Positions 44,650 through 57,214 of a stretch of 64,000 nucleotides of DNA are shown here, piece after piece (position 1 is the stretch's first letter; each line of letters opens with the position of its first letter). The position numbers were made by a program, and so were the translations under genes. Source of the DNA: Paragonimus skrjabini miyazakii (lineage: Eukaryota > Platyhelminthes > Trematoda > Plagiorchiida > Troglotrematidae); contig JTDE01000242.1 of the NCBI GenBank assembly GCA_014338405.1, positions 165,880 to 229,879 on the forward strand, in the 5' to 3' direction. Under the pieces are notes generated by a model, which saw nothing but the letters and a program-made list of their open reading frames with translations, searched no databases and had not been told where the DNA came from.

Positions 44650-45975
44650 TGAAGGGAACGAACCGTTTCAAATTTTACTGAAAGTGTTCAGAGACGGAGC
44701 CCTGTTAAAGATCGTGGGGCTCAGGAATATCCACTGTTTAGAGAGACTAACGGAATCAAGTCTAATCTCACTGAAGTGCATATACTCACTTGACAGTCAT
44801 CGTCTTATCTCATCTAACCGATCGGCTGATATTGTACAGATATGGAGCTACAGTGTAATACTAGAGAAGCATCTTACACTGAAGCCGATTAACGCTGAAG
44901 TGCTGTCGGAATAAGCGAAAATCTTATCGACTATCTACAAGATGGAAAAACGTTAGACTAGTTAGAATACATGATAAAATTGTGTTGTTGTACTTTAAAT
45001 CAATAACTGTCTTCATCTTATGAACTCTCCTAAATACCAGTTGCTATTTGACATAATTAGTCTTCACACAAATAGCCTGACGCGGACGCGGTCACTCCCT
45101 CGAGTTAACCAAAATAAACAAAACTGACCTTAATCAGGTGACTCCGCTGATTACATCAGTAGGGTATCATATGTACCCACAAGCGCACAACCACCGAATT
45201 CTACCGACGATTGACCGGTCCTCACCCAAGTACACTTCGGAATCAGCTCCGAGTGAAATTGGTCGCACGCCTGGTATGAAGACACTCAACCCACAGTTAG
45301 ATCCCGTCCCCCCTCCCCCAGATCCCGCCTAAATAGCGCTAACTTCCTAAGATTTAACTCCCGAAGTCGTGTTTGTGTCTAGCCCAATCGATTTACCCTC
45401 GTACTGTTTTGATCAATAACTTCCTTTACTGTTACTTGATTTGTATAAATGTACCGGCTTAAGATGGGAATTTAGTGAAAACAGTTCTGTTCGCTGAAAC
45501 AAAGGGTGTTTTATCTGAAGACATGCCTTGGTCTAACAGGTGGACATTAATGTGAGGGTGTATTCAGTGTGATAATATTGATCTTGTCTAGGCTAATACG
45601 TGCTTTCAGCTCCTGGCGGGGTTAAAACAAAACCAGCTGCGATCACTTGTGAGTGATGTTCAGTTTGTATCAAAAGCCAAAACCATCTACTACTCATCAG
45701 TAATCAAAATATAATTCAACAAGTCAATGATTTCTGTGATTTCAATTTGGAGTGAAGTCCTAGTCGAGGGGTCATCGATTTGAGTTAACAGACAGTAACT
45801 GTGTCTCCTATCGAGACGATCGGGCAACCTGATCATTACTCACAAACGAAAGTGGTTGAGTGTTCACATATGGCAATTCAGCCGTGCCTAATATGAAGTC
45901 ACTGGCGCAGTAGTCAATACGGTTGAATCATGAACAGCGTGTCCGTGGTTTAAGTCCCGGCAGTGGCAAGGATAT

Positions 45976-46020
45976 GCACTACTGACGAGCTCTGATGAGT
46001 GTGAAACTCGAGTCTAGTGC
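45976..46020 (+). ncRNA. Hammerhead ribozyme, intact core
   Basis: GCACTA (45976-45981) pairs with TAGTGC (46015-46020); CTGACGA at 45982-45988; GAAA at 46003-46006; minimal stem III closes CTCGAG; triplet GTC ends at 46014, the predicted cut site. Stem II (GCTCT with AGTGT) has one mismatch, as in the copy at 3259. Confidence 0.86.
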
Positions 46021-46097
46021 TCTTCTTCGAAAGGGGCCGACTGGGAAGTCGTTGGGAATGTGACAGCTGCGATAAATTGTGGATGATGTTCAATCAA

Positions 46098-46098
46098 T

Positions 46099-46130
<32 letters not shown>
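46098..46130 (+). repeat. (ATC)n microsatellite
   Basis: About eleven ATC units, inside the tail of the hammerhead-SINE copy. Confidence 0.95.
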
Positions 46131-46569
46131 AGACAACAATACATCAGTGGTTCACACTGATGCTTAACTGCCACAAAATCCCCTACTATACTCATCATTA
46201 AACAACATTGTCAACAGTGATGTAGAAGGCACATACGGAAGTGTAACCAAAATATTGTGACCAAAAGGTACTAACCGTGACTCATGTGTTTCAATCAAAC
46301 AACGTTCCAAGCTCTATAGATTATTAACTACAACTACAAGCTCGGTTCAACCGATTATCATACTTTAGTGTTGAAAGCGTTCAGCATCCACAGTTTACAA
46401 GACTTTTGACAACATCGTTTTGTATTTACTAAACTGATCAGATTATCACAGATATTCTCGAAACCTTTGAAGACTTCTAAATACCGTGTCTTGAATCTAC
46501 AGGTTGGAGCACTATACTTCTTATCTGACAACCTTCAGCGTCGATGACCTTAGCATGAATTCCACCCGT

Positions 46570-46815
46570 TGTGTACGTGTCAAGGCCGTCTATGTGCCCC
46601 ACGCTTTTGTTAGGACTCAAGCTGCGTTCTGATTGGTCGCGCCTTCAATGACCAACAACACATTCGTGTGCGCACGTAAGAATGACTTTACAGCTTGTGA
46701 ATCGGACAAAATAGTGTGTACTTCTGCTGAATCACGAGTTCTCTCTACGTTTGTTACAACCTGTAAGCCCTACTGTTGATTGCACACGTATAGGGATACA
46801 ACACCGCCCATGCTG
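46570..46815 (+). repeat. Dispersed repeat, family S, longest copy
   Basis: Ordered blocks shared with 17785-18020 and 27930-28260: CTGCGTTCTGATTGGTCGCGC, CAATGACCAACAACACATTCG, CACGTAAGAATG, GAATCACGAGTTCTCTCTAC, TGTTGATTGCACACGTATAG. No coding frame. It lies in adenosine deaminase intron 3, close to exon 3. Confidence 0.72.
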
Positions 46816-47469
46816 TATTCGCTGGACTTGTCCTACTTTTGCAACTGAACCTTGACATCGTACCTGTCAGACATCTCAGAGGACACAATGTTAGCCACTA
46901 CTCCGGTAATGATAGTCTTCCTTGAAAGTATACAAAAGTGTTCCACAGACTCACCATGCAGACATTTTCTGGAACAGGTGGTCAAAGGCAGAATGTCAAG
47001 TATACGGGATGGAAATAGTGGAGCAACAGACCAATGAATCTACCTCGAGTAGGTCTATCTTACAAACTCTTTGACATGATGGCATAAGCGTACACTAACT
47101 ACACAACTCAGTGTTCTCGTTCCTGGATCATGAATCGTGGATTCAGGTTATTTTCACTGAGCAACTGAAATCCGTCTAGTTATGTGATAGAAAACAGACA
47201 TTTAGCATAGACAAAAGGCAATAATCCAATAAGACGTTTGGGTACCTAGCTGTTCAGAACTTTTGGATCCGCTTCATCTCTACATTTCGTTAGCTTGCTA
47301 GATTTGGTTCAGTTCAGTCATGAGGGTTGTTCATTTGATGATTCGCATATACCAGTAACCGAGTTGTCCATTCGTTCTTGAGGTAGAAACAATTGTATCA
47401 GTTAACATCACCAAGGAACCCATCTAGCGCTAGCAAAACATTTCTAAATACCAGATCAAAGATACTTAC

Positions 47470-47702
47470 TTCAAAGTGTACTCCGGTTTTTTGAACTTGT
47501 TCGTAAATAGTAGGGTTTTCCAAGACACGGTATCCATGTCCGACGCGTTCTGCGTGCAAGCGAAACACAGCTTCATGAACCGCTTCAGCAGGTCCAGCTT
47601 CACCAGCATGAACAGTTCGGTGAACGCCGTAAACTTTAGCCAGTTCAAAAGTTTTCAGTAGTCCTGGAGTGAGGTCTTCAGGAGTCCAATTACTTTCATC
47701 GC
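47470..47702 (-). CDS. Adenosine deaminase, third recognised coding exon
   Basis: The acceptor (tttcttttgtag) precedes 47702 and the donor gtaagt follows 47470. The exon completes a split Gly codon (…IAG|DESNW). It encodes VHRTVHAGEAGPAEAV, with the zinc-binding His and the proton-relay Glu of HAGE, and ERVGHGYRVLENPT with the catalytic His of GHG. It ends …TGVHFE in phase 0 and joins VCPSSS at 35476. At 233 nt it matches the region between the AGDE loop and the CP(W/S)SS motif. An open frame on the same strand in another register (47648-47466) is a shadow. Confidence 0.93.
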
Positions 47703-50519
47703 CTACAAAAGAAACTGCAGGTTAGCAACAAAAGTTTCGTAATATATCTTTTTAGGTGCAAAATTCAACTACGATTTTCATCAGCTGATGCAATGAAAGA
47801 AATACTGAGATAGGCCCGGAAGTAAGGCAAAGGACCTATGACGGAGTTTGATCCTAATAGGACTCATCTATGCCAACCCTCAGTAACCTTCGCATTATTA
47901 TATTGTTTTCACCTTAAGACTTTCAGATACCACATGCACGTGATTTGGGGGGGAGGGGACACAGGGGGTTTCTGTGGTGCTAATTTCCATCTGCAATGAG
48001 GAAGAAAGTGCAAACGGGAGCATTTCATTAAGTCCGAATATTGTTCGAGAGGGTGTATTAACAAACGGCCCAATCAAGTCGAGTCACCGAATGCTCACTG
48101 TACACTATTAAGACATGTCTATATTCATCAAAGTGTAGGGAATGTTCTATTTGAATCACATTTCTCTTTCCCACAATCTGTTCAATACGTTCCGGTTATC
48201 CAGGTCTGCCGATTCATCCTGCTCCGACTGCGCCAGTAGGCATGTTTGATGAAACCAACAAAATAATGTACAGACTTTAGTTCCATGTGAAGGTTCTCAC
48301 TCTATGCCTCACACTGAAGTCACGGAGAACGGAGGCACGACCTAGGAGTTTATTACAACGACTTATGTACCCTCAATATACTACCGACCGATACGTTGTT
48401 GACTGTATTGAATACGCAAAAAACAAACCCATCTTCTATGCGAAACACCCCAACCTAACTAAAAGACACCAATGAAAGTCAAATGGGTGTCACAGTTTCT
48501 TCACGGATGCGATTTCCAAAGAGTTATTCGACAGTATACTCCGAAGTTACAACAGACAGTCAGTAGTCCTTTTCGGTAAATATAGATTTATCGATGCAGG
48601 TCATGGGAAGTAAGTGCTTTTTATTTTAAAGTAAACGATCGATCCCTCTAACATCATTTTCCTCAGGACTTTCCTGTCTTCTCAGCCAAATTCATTATTT
48701 TATCCGGTTGCCTGGCTGTCCATTTAGTAATTCCAAAAACATATGAGAACAATAGTAGAAAAAAGACAACCTATTCCGACACTGTCTGTTTTGAGACCAA
48801 TTTGTTTCATTCGTTCAGCAAACGAGTCACTATCGATCATGGCAAGTTGTTTCGAGGTATCTGTTGATTACTTTTAGAAAATATGATTCTGTGAATCGGG
48901 TATAACTCCAAAGCCTGTTAATTGAAAGAGATGAATTAATGTTTCAGGCCGTATTTTTTTGTGTGAACAAAAGACTAACCTTTTTGCTGGTGATCAATGT
49001 ATATTTAGCAATGTCTCGGTGTTCCAGTCCTTATCGAAATCTTTCAAGATAAATTTCAACAGCAACTTTCGAAGACTGTTTTAAAATAACTAAACTACTC
49101 CCTGATTCATAGTTTGAATCACTACGGTGACATTTGACAGTAAGTATTTCAAATGCATTATTGAATGCACTACAACGACTGACTGTGGAACAGCGCTATC
49201 AACAAACAATTTTTCACACTCGCTAAGTTAAATCGGCAGTTTAGAAGTGTTGACCATTTTTCAGAATTACTGATGGTAATCCAGGGGCTGTTTGAATGGT
49301 AGTACGGAAGTGACAAATCTGAAATGTAACCATTTAGGAAACCTTCAGCTTTCGATATTTCCCAGTCATTTCTGAGGATAGCTTCTCATCAAATATGTTG
49401 GTAAACATCAACACACCCATGTTGCTTCTTAATAAGTTTTGATGATTTCGCCTCTGAATTTTTCACCTCAGTAATATGATGACGTAGAACCTTAAACTAC
49501 AGAGTCGTCACATCAGCAACGAAGACACTCTTTGGATGCTGTTCATTCAAAACAGTCAGTAGGGCGCACTGTGTTTAAAAGGGCACGACCAATTTTTTCT
49601 TCTCTGAAAAAACTTCAGTGTATAGAAAACAGGCCTAATTTTTAGTAACAGATATGGAGTCTGTTGTGTTCATTTACAGAATGCTGTTTCCATTTTATTA
49701 TATGCGATAAATCTAGCAACTGAATAATCTGTTGACCTTTACGGGAAATGCTCCTAAATATAGTTATTTGTCGACATGCCTTGTAATTAATGAAGTACAA
49801 CTATAGATTCCAACGAGAAACATATACTCTTCCAAATGTTTTTGGTCTTTCCAATGACCTCAAAAATAAATAGCTACATTCAAGGGTAATCGTTTTAATA
49901 GGTGAATTCCTCAAATATACGGACTTTTAATGATAACCACTTTCAGTAGAAGCTACGTTAGTAAATATAGCTTGATCTATGGATGATCATAGTAGTTACT
50001 GAACAGTGGACGTGGAGTGGATTCGGAGAATGGGCTATTCAGTCAGGATCACGACACTTACCCACTCACTTTCCAGTCATGTGATCCTTGCTTGTTATGC
50101 ACTGGTGCTTGATTGCTGTCACATCACTGATACGGATGGGCACCAGCTCCTCAAGCGAGTGACTGGAACAGGCAGACAGACAACTGCATATGCAATGTAA
50201 AGATCCTGACCATAACCGAGTTCAGTTGGTAGATGTCACCTGCCAGGTGATTACTCAAATCGTTAATGGGAAATGCCATCCCATTTCATAAGGCATCGCA
50301 ACCACTAGTGTGCTTGCATCTAAGGACACAGTTTTTAGTAACTCTTGTTTTGTTCGGTATTTTTGGTTTCTTTTTGGTTTCACATATATTTTATTCCAAA
50401 ACATTCCTCGCTCCTGTTGCAGTGAGCAGCGACTCAAGCCATAATACAGTCCGAGCAGTTTAACAACCGTTTACAAGTGCATGAAGAACGAGGCAAACAA
50501 GCAGACAAGCAACACTCAC
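47703..50519. other. Adenosine deaminase intron 2; nothing recognised
   Basis: 2.8 kb, gtgagt...tag. At 50035-50215 there are short complementary blocks (TCAGGATC/GATCCTGA, CACTCACTTTCCAGTC/GAGTGACTGGAA) that could form an imperfect hairpin, possibly an old MITE. Confidence 0.4.
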
Positions 50520-50808
50520 CGGCAATATCAATGCCCACAACTCCATGGGGTTCATATTTTCTGGCCAACTGTAATACTTCATCTGCCGTCTCGGGTCTGT
50601 CTCTCATAATACATAGAATTAAACGTGTCTGAACAACGTGTTTGGTGCTTGCCCTCTGGAGCCCATCCAACGTTGCCTGGATGACTGCTTCAGCATCCAT
50701 ACTCGACCCAGTGAGAAGATGGGGTGCAAACCGAGCCTCTACATAGCACAGACCGGAACGATATCGACAATCTTCGACAAACTCCATCGCAGAACGTACT
50801 AGTGCCTC
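50520..50808 (-). CDS. Adenosine deaminase, second recognised coding exon
   Basis: The acceptor cag precedes 50808 and the donor gtgagt follows 50520. Phase 0 entry gives EALVRSAMEFVEDCRYRSG, LCYVEARFAPHLLTG (YVE.R..PHL is a family signature), a helical region, TRLILCIMRDRPET and …PHGVVGIDIAG, breaking after the first base of a Gly codon. It joins directly after …PVLAGDK of the upstream exon. The strand, order and phases of all four exons agree. Confidence 0.93.
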
Positions 50809-52384
50809 CTGCAGTCAAACGAAACAGCGAGAAATTTTACCAGGAGGCGAACGGAATAACAGCGTGGGACAAACATGATCAGTGTTGAGTTTTCTGAATA
50901 TGACCATCAAAAATGTTCACGTGACGCTTGCAAACAACTGGCCCCAATAACCAACAACGAACTGACAGACAGCCGTTCCACCCCGCTGGCTCCTACCATG
51001 CAATCCAAGGAATTGAACCGGTCACCGGTGACTGTTGAGTCACCACGGAACGCCAGTCAAGTGTCTGCAAATACCGACGATTATGTGAGTAATTAAATCG
51101 AGAGAGCCGTGTAACTGGATGCTTAAAACTGATATTGTCGTAAATGCTAGGCTTTGGGCCCAAAATTTGTTAGTCAATTTAAACGGATTACGCTGTATTT
51201 TATAGAATAGTATTGAGCATTAATAATAGATTAGTAATAGGTAAGGAAGTTAACAGTGGTTAACCGTCACCGACGTGAAATGAAAACACGTGACCTTTTG
51301 TTTGAATCCGCTGCAGTTTTACCCACCTACATTCATCAACAACTACCGATCACCTGGATCCACTTTATTGGTTACGGGTAATTGTTCGGACACTAGTTTT
51401 ACAGACAAGCCTGAATAGTCATTGTCATTTTTTCCTACTGGACATACTTATCTAACTACCACACACAGCCGACTAAGAACTATGAATAACGAAAACAGAA
51501 CGAATTAACTCTGAAACGTGTAATGTTTTCCTTTTGTTTTAATAATACAAGTCTGATCCACAATCATCGACGATTATGGCACTGACCTTATTTTACATGC
51601 TGTTGATAAGTTCCTTAGTATGTTCCTGTTTTTCTCCCTGCTATGCTATGAGATGCGCGAACCACAAATGCGAACCAGTTCGCAGTTACACACTTCTGAG
51701 TATCCCTCGGTCCGAGTGATACCAAGGGTGTTGTATGCGATCGTGATCAAGAGATCAAGATAAACAGTCAATATTGCTGAACGAACTGACATCTCATAAA
51801 ACCAGACACCGAAGTGCCAGGGCATTGTGTATATGAAACATCCGGTTATTCTATCCAAACAATACTGTAAGTACACTAATGGGTAGCATGTGAATGTAGC
51901 TGGTATCATTAACGGTATAATCAAGAAACACCAACTCATGAAAGCAGTTGGCTCCAATGCTCACTATCAAAGTAGTGCCTTCTGTACATGCTCATGCTGA
52001 GCATTTAACAACAGTAATCTAGCCGTTGGTCCGCCAATAAAACCACCTTCTTCCAGTATCCTTCTCAGGATACATAACCCAAAGTGTGATGTGACATAGC
52101 AATAACGAGAAAAAAACATTTCCTACATGAAGGTCATATAAATAAGTCGTAGTCAACGAGGACCATGCAGTCAATCAGCAATGTAAGGTAGAAAGCAGAG
52201 ATTCAGCATATTTTTCATGACCATGTTAGTCAGCATATGTACAAAAGCGCGGCCAGCTGAAAACACGAACCGTGCTCATTTCACATCAGGTCTGAATCGG
52301 CTGTGGGATATTTACTGCTCTTGTCTGGTACTGCTGTCGAAGAGTGTAGAAGTGAGTGTTATTTTATGGCTGAGACGTTTCTAA
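50809..52384. other. Adenosine deaminase intron 1, 3' part
   Basis: No element clearly recognised. A 103-codon minus-strand frame (51957-51646) is hydrophobic and shares ITGCFIY with a frame at 16193-16444, probably a dispersed repeat. Confidence 0.4.
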
Positions 52385-52585
52385 TCATCCGTTACTGTCA
52401 CTGAAGTGTATGACCCTAAACATCTCCATCACGTTAGCTACCTTCCGATTTCCGTAGTCCACCGGAAACTGACAAGCCTCATTCCACGCAAAAAGAGAAG
52501 AATCACCTATTTTCCCATCCACACACCGATCCATTTTTTGTGCCTCTGCAAAACATTTTTTCTCAATCTTTCGTGGTTCTGACAT
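52385..52585 (-). CDS. Unrecognised 66-codon open frame in an intron
   Basis: An ATG-initiated minus-strand frame beginning MSEPRKIEKKCFAEAQKMDR and CVDGK, rich in charged residues, with four Cys. No domain recognised and no retroelement similarity. It could be an exon of a nested gene or chance; position in an intron on the same strand argues against a spliced exon of the deaminase, whose exon phases already join. Confidence 0.2.
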   Translation of the reverse strand: MSEPRKIEKKCFAEAQKMDRCVDGKIGDSSLFAWNEACQFPVDYGNRKVANVMEMFRVIHFSDSNG

Positions 52586-54105
52586 TCATCATATTGTTCC
52601 CCACTTTCTCTGTATGGTTTGCTGATTCTGCAGTTAGACAACATTTAGTTGATGAACAACTTGCTATAACAGTGTGAATTATCATAGCATTTCAAGGGGC
52701 GCAAATTATGGATGTGGGTATGATCCGAGATGGCAAGACAGCAGCCCTGGCCGCGATGACTATGTCACTCTAACACAACCAGGACGGTGTACAGTTTCAG
52801 ATGTCCTAGGCAAACAGGTAGGATGTAAAGTACGTTACCGTCGAAACGGGAGATCTGTGGAATTCATGTGCCGGCCCACATAACACACGCTGATGCATGT
52901 TTTCCGTACAGACTGACGTTTGATCTAAAACCTGTGATTGCGCCAAGGTATCCACTGTAGGGATGTATGCCCAATTTCTGTTGTAAGGACAAGATATGAG
53001 GATTTTCAATGAAGAACAGTTGAGGAACTTGGGAAGTGTTTATTGTATAGGTGTGCCTACTACAAAAATCTCACTGTATGAGACGCTGCCGTAGTTCGCC
53101 TTTGAAAAGAGGGGATAAGCATGCGTCTCAACAAATTCAGTACACTTTGACTGATAATAAGCTTTTTCAAACTGACCCTGTGCTCGCTTGTTTCCACTTT
53201 ACCATTTCCGCGCTCTCCATAGATCACATACGTTCACATACGGAAATAAGCGGTGTCAATGGCAATGCTCTATATTTTTCAATATTAGCACAAAAGTGAG
53301 TTATCTAAGTCGAAAATCGATAAAGATTTACAGAACTACTACTATCTTGTAATTAGTCCCCCTACTGTGCCAAGCCCAATATTGAGCTGGCATTGCAGGG
53401 CCCACTATGTTACGGCCAGATAAACATGAACACAGGATTACGGGATTTCTGAAACAGCTTCTATTAACCCTTAGGTAGATGTCTAAATTTGTCATTTGTG
53501 AACCCGTTGGGTGCCTTCGTCGCAACTTGGAATCAAATTGTTGCATTTCATCATTTTGCCGTTGCAGTCTAATGACACCTGGACCAATGGCAACGTTAAT
53601 GTGTGTTCCCCCAAATGTATTCAGCCTTTGCAACCTTCGCAGACACAGAACAGCCATAAAAACCATGAACTCATAAGACGTTTGACTTTGACCGTGTGAC
53701 GCAATATTCAATCAACTCCCGTTCAAGTCTGAACCAAATATAACAAATATGGCTGTGGAACCTAATAACATCGAATTTCTAGGGCAAAAATCGAGTAGTC
53801 ACTGGGTAACATACTGATAAGTTTTATTGAAGAAACATTCAAAAGAAAGGTTCTTTGTCGCGGATGGCACCACGTCAAGTTGTCACATGTTGCGTCCAAG
53901 TTGATGACAAGGCCGAGACAAGAAGAGACTGGTGCGACCAGGACGCTGAACTCACCCACATCAAGTATGTGAGCAAAGTATGGGGGGAAATATTGTCCAG
54001 ATGAGATAATACAATAAAATTGTCTGAAGGCAAGCCCCGAGTTGAGGGATAAAAATCTTTCAGTAACGATTGGGGATGACCACAATGTTTCGTTTATGGC
54101 CAAAC
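52586..54105. other. Adenosine deaminase intron 1, middle part
   Basis: No feature recognised. A minus-strand frame 54241-53762 runs across the N block and so is not evidence of a gene; the readable part (FLSLNSGLAFRQFYCIISSG) has no domain I recognise. Confidence 0.4.
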
Positions 54106-54205
54106 NNNNNNNNNNNNNNNNNNNNNNNNNNNNNNNNNNNNNNNNNNNNNNNNNNNNNNNNNNNNNNNNNNNNNNNNNNNNNNNNNNNNNNNNNNNNNNN
54201 NNNNN
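54106..54205. other. Assembly gap (100 N)
   Basis: Exactly 100 N, a placeholder length, inside adenosine deaminase intron 1. Confidence 1.
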
Positions 54206-56971
54206 AGTAGACGTCACAGGAGACGCTCTCGGTAAGCACAACTGTTGTGTGTAAGTATAAGCTACTGTAGACAGCTACACGTGTCCTGTTTTGGAGTCAA
54301 CTTGGTAAACTAAGTAGCCAGAATCTCATTGCCACCAATATCTGGTAGTGACTACGTCTCAGTGAGAACTGTGACTTGCCGATGCCTGCCGCATGCTAAG
54401 TACTTACGGTAAGTAGTTCATCAAAGTAAAACAGTCGACAAAGACATAGTATCTCAGCTAGATTCCCTAAAATAGAAAGAGAAGAGAATGTAAGAAAGGG
54501 AACGTGTTCCTTGTGAGTTACAAGAGAAGCTAACGGGTTGGATATGGTCTTATGAATGAGTTTTGTCATTATTCCAGTTAGAAGCCTCCTAATTAGTAGC
54601 ATGTCGTTGTGAGTTTTTGTAACGTCGTCGCAGTCTCCATATCACTGCGATTATGCAAATAGTATGAGTGCGACGGACTCCGTACATGACGTACGTGAGC
54701 ACCGAATTTGGTGTTGCACAACGTTACTTTCTGGTTCACCGGGTCTTTCTTTTGTCTTACTTCTAGTTGACGGTGAGAGAGTTTGAAGAATATTTTTATT
54801 TTCGCGTCATTCAGCGGCGAATCCTTTTACCAGAACCCTTTTAAAAGCCACGTTTTGTTCGACACTGTGGTTTGGTCTTTGATAAACTCGGAACTGGTTA
54901 TTGTAGTTCAATCAGGGCGTTACTATCTAAGATGTTGGCTTAACACAAACAACAGGCGTACTTTCTGTTATGTCCAGATTGATCAAACAAATTAGAAAGC
55001 CGGGTTAGACAGATACAGGTACATTCGCTGAATGCACGTTGGCAGAAGATTCAATTGCGCAAACTTTTGGGGATGATGAGCGACTGTATGCAATGATGAC
55101 TACAGCATTATAGTCAGATATTTCCGAGGTGCAGTCATCAAGGACAGTATCTAATCTAACAGAACTATTAAGTTCACCGTGTTACTGAAGAGAAAGAAAG
55201 CAGTGAGTCCATTTCGAAATCGACCACGAGCTTTGTTTCATAGAGTGAAACTTCTCTTAAATGTAGTGCTTTAGGCAACCTACCTTCTGACATTATGGAA
55301 CACAACAGTTTGTTATCTCCTACAAGAAGATCCTAGGGGCTTATATACTCGGAAGGTAGGAACATTATAGGTTTTAAAGGTTTTAGCTTTTTCTGACAGT
55401 CAACTACCAATGGGATAGCTGCAGGTAGATACAATGCGAATCAGCCTTTACTTGCACAGAACTACGATATATTAAATGAACGTCTAGCATACATCTCTAT
55501 CTACAGGCAGCAGTGGCATCTCTCGTTGACCGTTCATATATTTTTACAGTCTCCTACTCGGTTACTTCAGGCTATTTTATCGCACAGAGGCAATAGACTG
55601 AGTTTGGTGTCTGCTGTTGCTGGATGACGTGAAATATTTATGTATGTAACGACAAACTGGGAAGGTAGGCAGTATATAGTTCGAATGAAAAGGTATTTTA
55701 TGTCACAATGTCAATCACCAGATTATAAGCGCTCTTATCGTTAGGAACATTCCAAATCGTACATTTGGAAATACGCTTTTGAAGCCACACGCCATACAAG
55801 AAAATTCAAGAGAATAATTAAATTCTGTAGTTCAAACTAACAACTAGAAAGTGATTGATTGATATTAATCGCGATAATGCAGGTATTGAACGAGAAAAGG
55901 AAACAGACAAAGTGTCACCATCGAATGAAATAATCAATATGATAGACCCTTTGAAAAACCCTCAACGTTAAAATAAAGCGTTACAAACAGTTCTTGTGAT
56001 TTTGAGGATCCAAATGATCTTGGTGACATAGGCTACTTGGCAGAAACTACTCTGTTTCGCGTACATTAGAGCGGATTGAAAATTTGTTTTCTTAATGTTC
56101 AATCTCCTGTATCATGATATCATGACATTGTTTTTCTTACTGCAACAGGTTAGAACTTCCAAACTTCAACTCCCAACTGTAAATCCCACTCTGCATTGGG
56201 TACGTCTGAATCCGTACAAAGAACTGATTTTTAAGTTAACTCATTAAGCCAATCGATTCACACGATTGACGTCGAGACACCGCATATGCTTTACATGATG
56301 GGTTATGGTTCAGTTAAACTCCAGACTGCTGTGCTGACGTTCAGAAGAGCAAGCCTCAAGTCACTGCTGCAGTGAATAACCAAGAACGGGTTCTACCTGT
56401 GCTAACAGTTCCAATCAGTACATTCGACCTTCAGGATGTTTACAGGCATACCATCTATACTGGTGACACCATTGATTAGCTAGATTGCCCAAATTAGCCG
56501 ACGGAGACGAACATGTGCGCGTTTGGTTTAGCACCTACCACAGATTGATCATTTCTGCATTTCCATGCTTGTTGGTCTGACTTTCGTTGTTCCCGGTTCG
56601 AATGACATGCCCATACTTACAAGGACATTTATACGGAAATTAGTCACAAGCTGCAGAACCTCAACGCAATTTCACACACTGAAAAAGCACTCGTTTGAAG
56701 ACGAATCATTGACCTTCTACTGGTTGCTTGCAGTGGGATTTTGTGTAGCCAGTATTTAATCCCTATCGTGTACAAACTCGCGTTAGTCAATGCATGAAAA
56801 AGAAGGTCAACCTGGATCAGTGTTTAAAAAATCGATTACTATTATTGTCGGCATAATTCACGCAATCGACTTTAGTTGCACGTCTATTCTAATCATTTAT
56901 GGTGTTGCGAATTTTCCACACGCTTGTGGATGCATAATAATCATGTAAGATGTGCTTCATATATCACTCAC
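54206..56971. other. Adenosine deaminase intron 1, 5' part
   Basis: AT-rich sequence without supported exon or element. The intron starts with gtgagt at 56971. Confidence 0.4.
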
Positions 56972-57193
56972 TTTGTCACCGGCCAGTACGGGTATAACCC
57001 ATTGAAATCCACTCAAGAACTTTGTCAGTGAATAAGGATTTTGCGGCGAAAAGTTACGTTTAAATTCTTCTAAACTTGAATACGGCAATTTGATTTGTCG
57101 CAGTTTAGCCACATCCCACAAGGTATCAGCTCGCAAAGCGCCATCAAGATGTACATGTAACTCAATTCCACTCAGTTCAGAACTTAAGTACAT
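56972..57193 (-). CDS. Adenosine deaminase, first recognised coding exon
   Basis: Encodes GIELHVHLDGALRADTLWD, the HxH zinc-ligand motif near the N-terminus of every adenosine deaminase, then LPYSSLEEFKRNF and FLSGFQWVIPVLAGDK, ending in phase 0 before gtgagt. Start choice: ATG at 57193 (MYLSSELSGIELHV) gives a total of 342 residues, close to the family's usual 340-360. An in-frame ATG at 57214 and an upstream exon spliced at a nearby AG are both possible. No promoter was recognised upstream. With the three downstream exons, all zinc and catalytic residues are present. Confidence 0.9.
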
Positions 57194-57214
57194 CAGGGAT
57201 TTGATTCTTGACAA

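Larger units (their letters stand above)
45660..46200 (+). mobile_element. Hammerhead-SINE copy with a microsatellite in its tail
   Basis: Body from about 45660 (TACTACTCATCAGTAAT, CAAGTCAATGATTTCTGTG), A-box-like ACTGGCGCAGTAG, B-box-like GGTTTAAGTCCC (45949), hammerhead at 45976-46020, then the conserved tail. The tail is interrupted at CAATC by an (ATC)n array and the small palindromic repeat, before CCCCTACTA resumes. Confidence 0.83.

Noticed and set aside
47466..47648. 60-codon minus-strand frame overlapping an adenosine deaminase exon
   Set aside because: It is the wrong register; the spliced register gives the HAGE and GHG motifs.
50035..50215. Possible MITE with terminal inverted repeats
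   Set aside because: Complementary blocks are short and interrupted, with no clear terminal repeats or target duplication, so it is mentioned only within the intron entry.
53762..54241. 159-codon minus-strand frame
   Set aside because: It runs through 100 N, so continuity is not real, and no domain is recognised.
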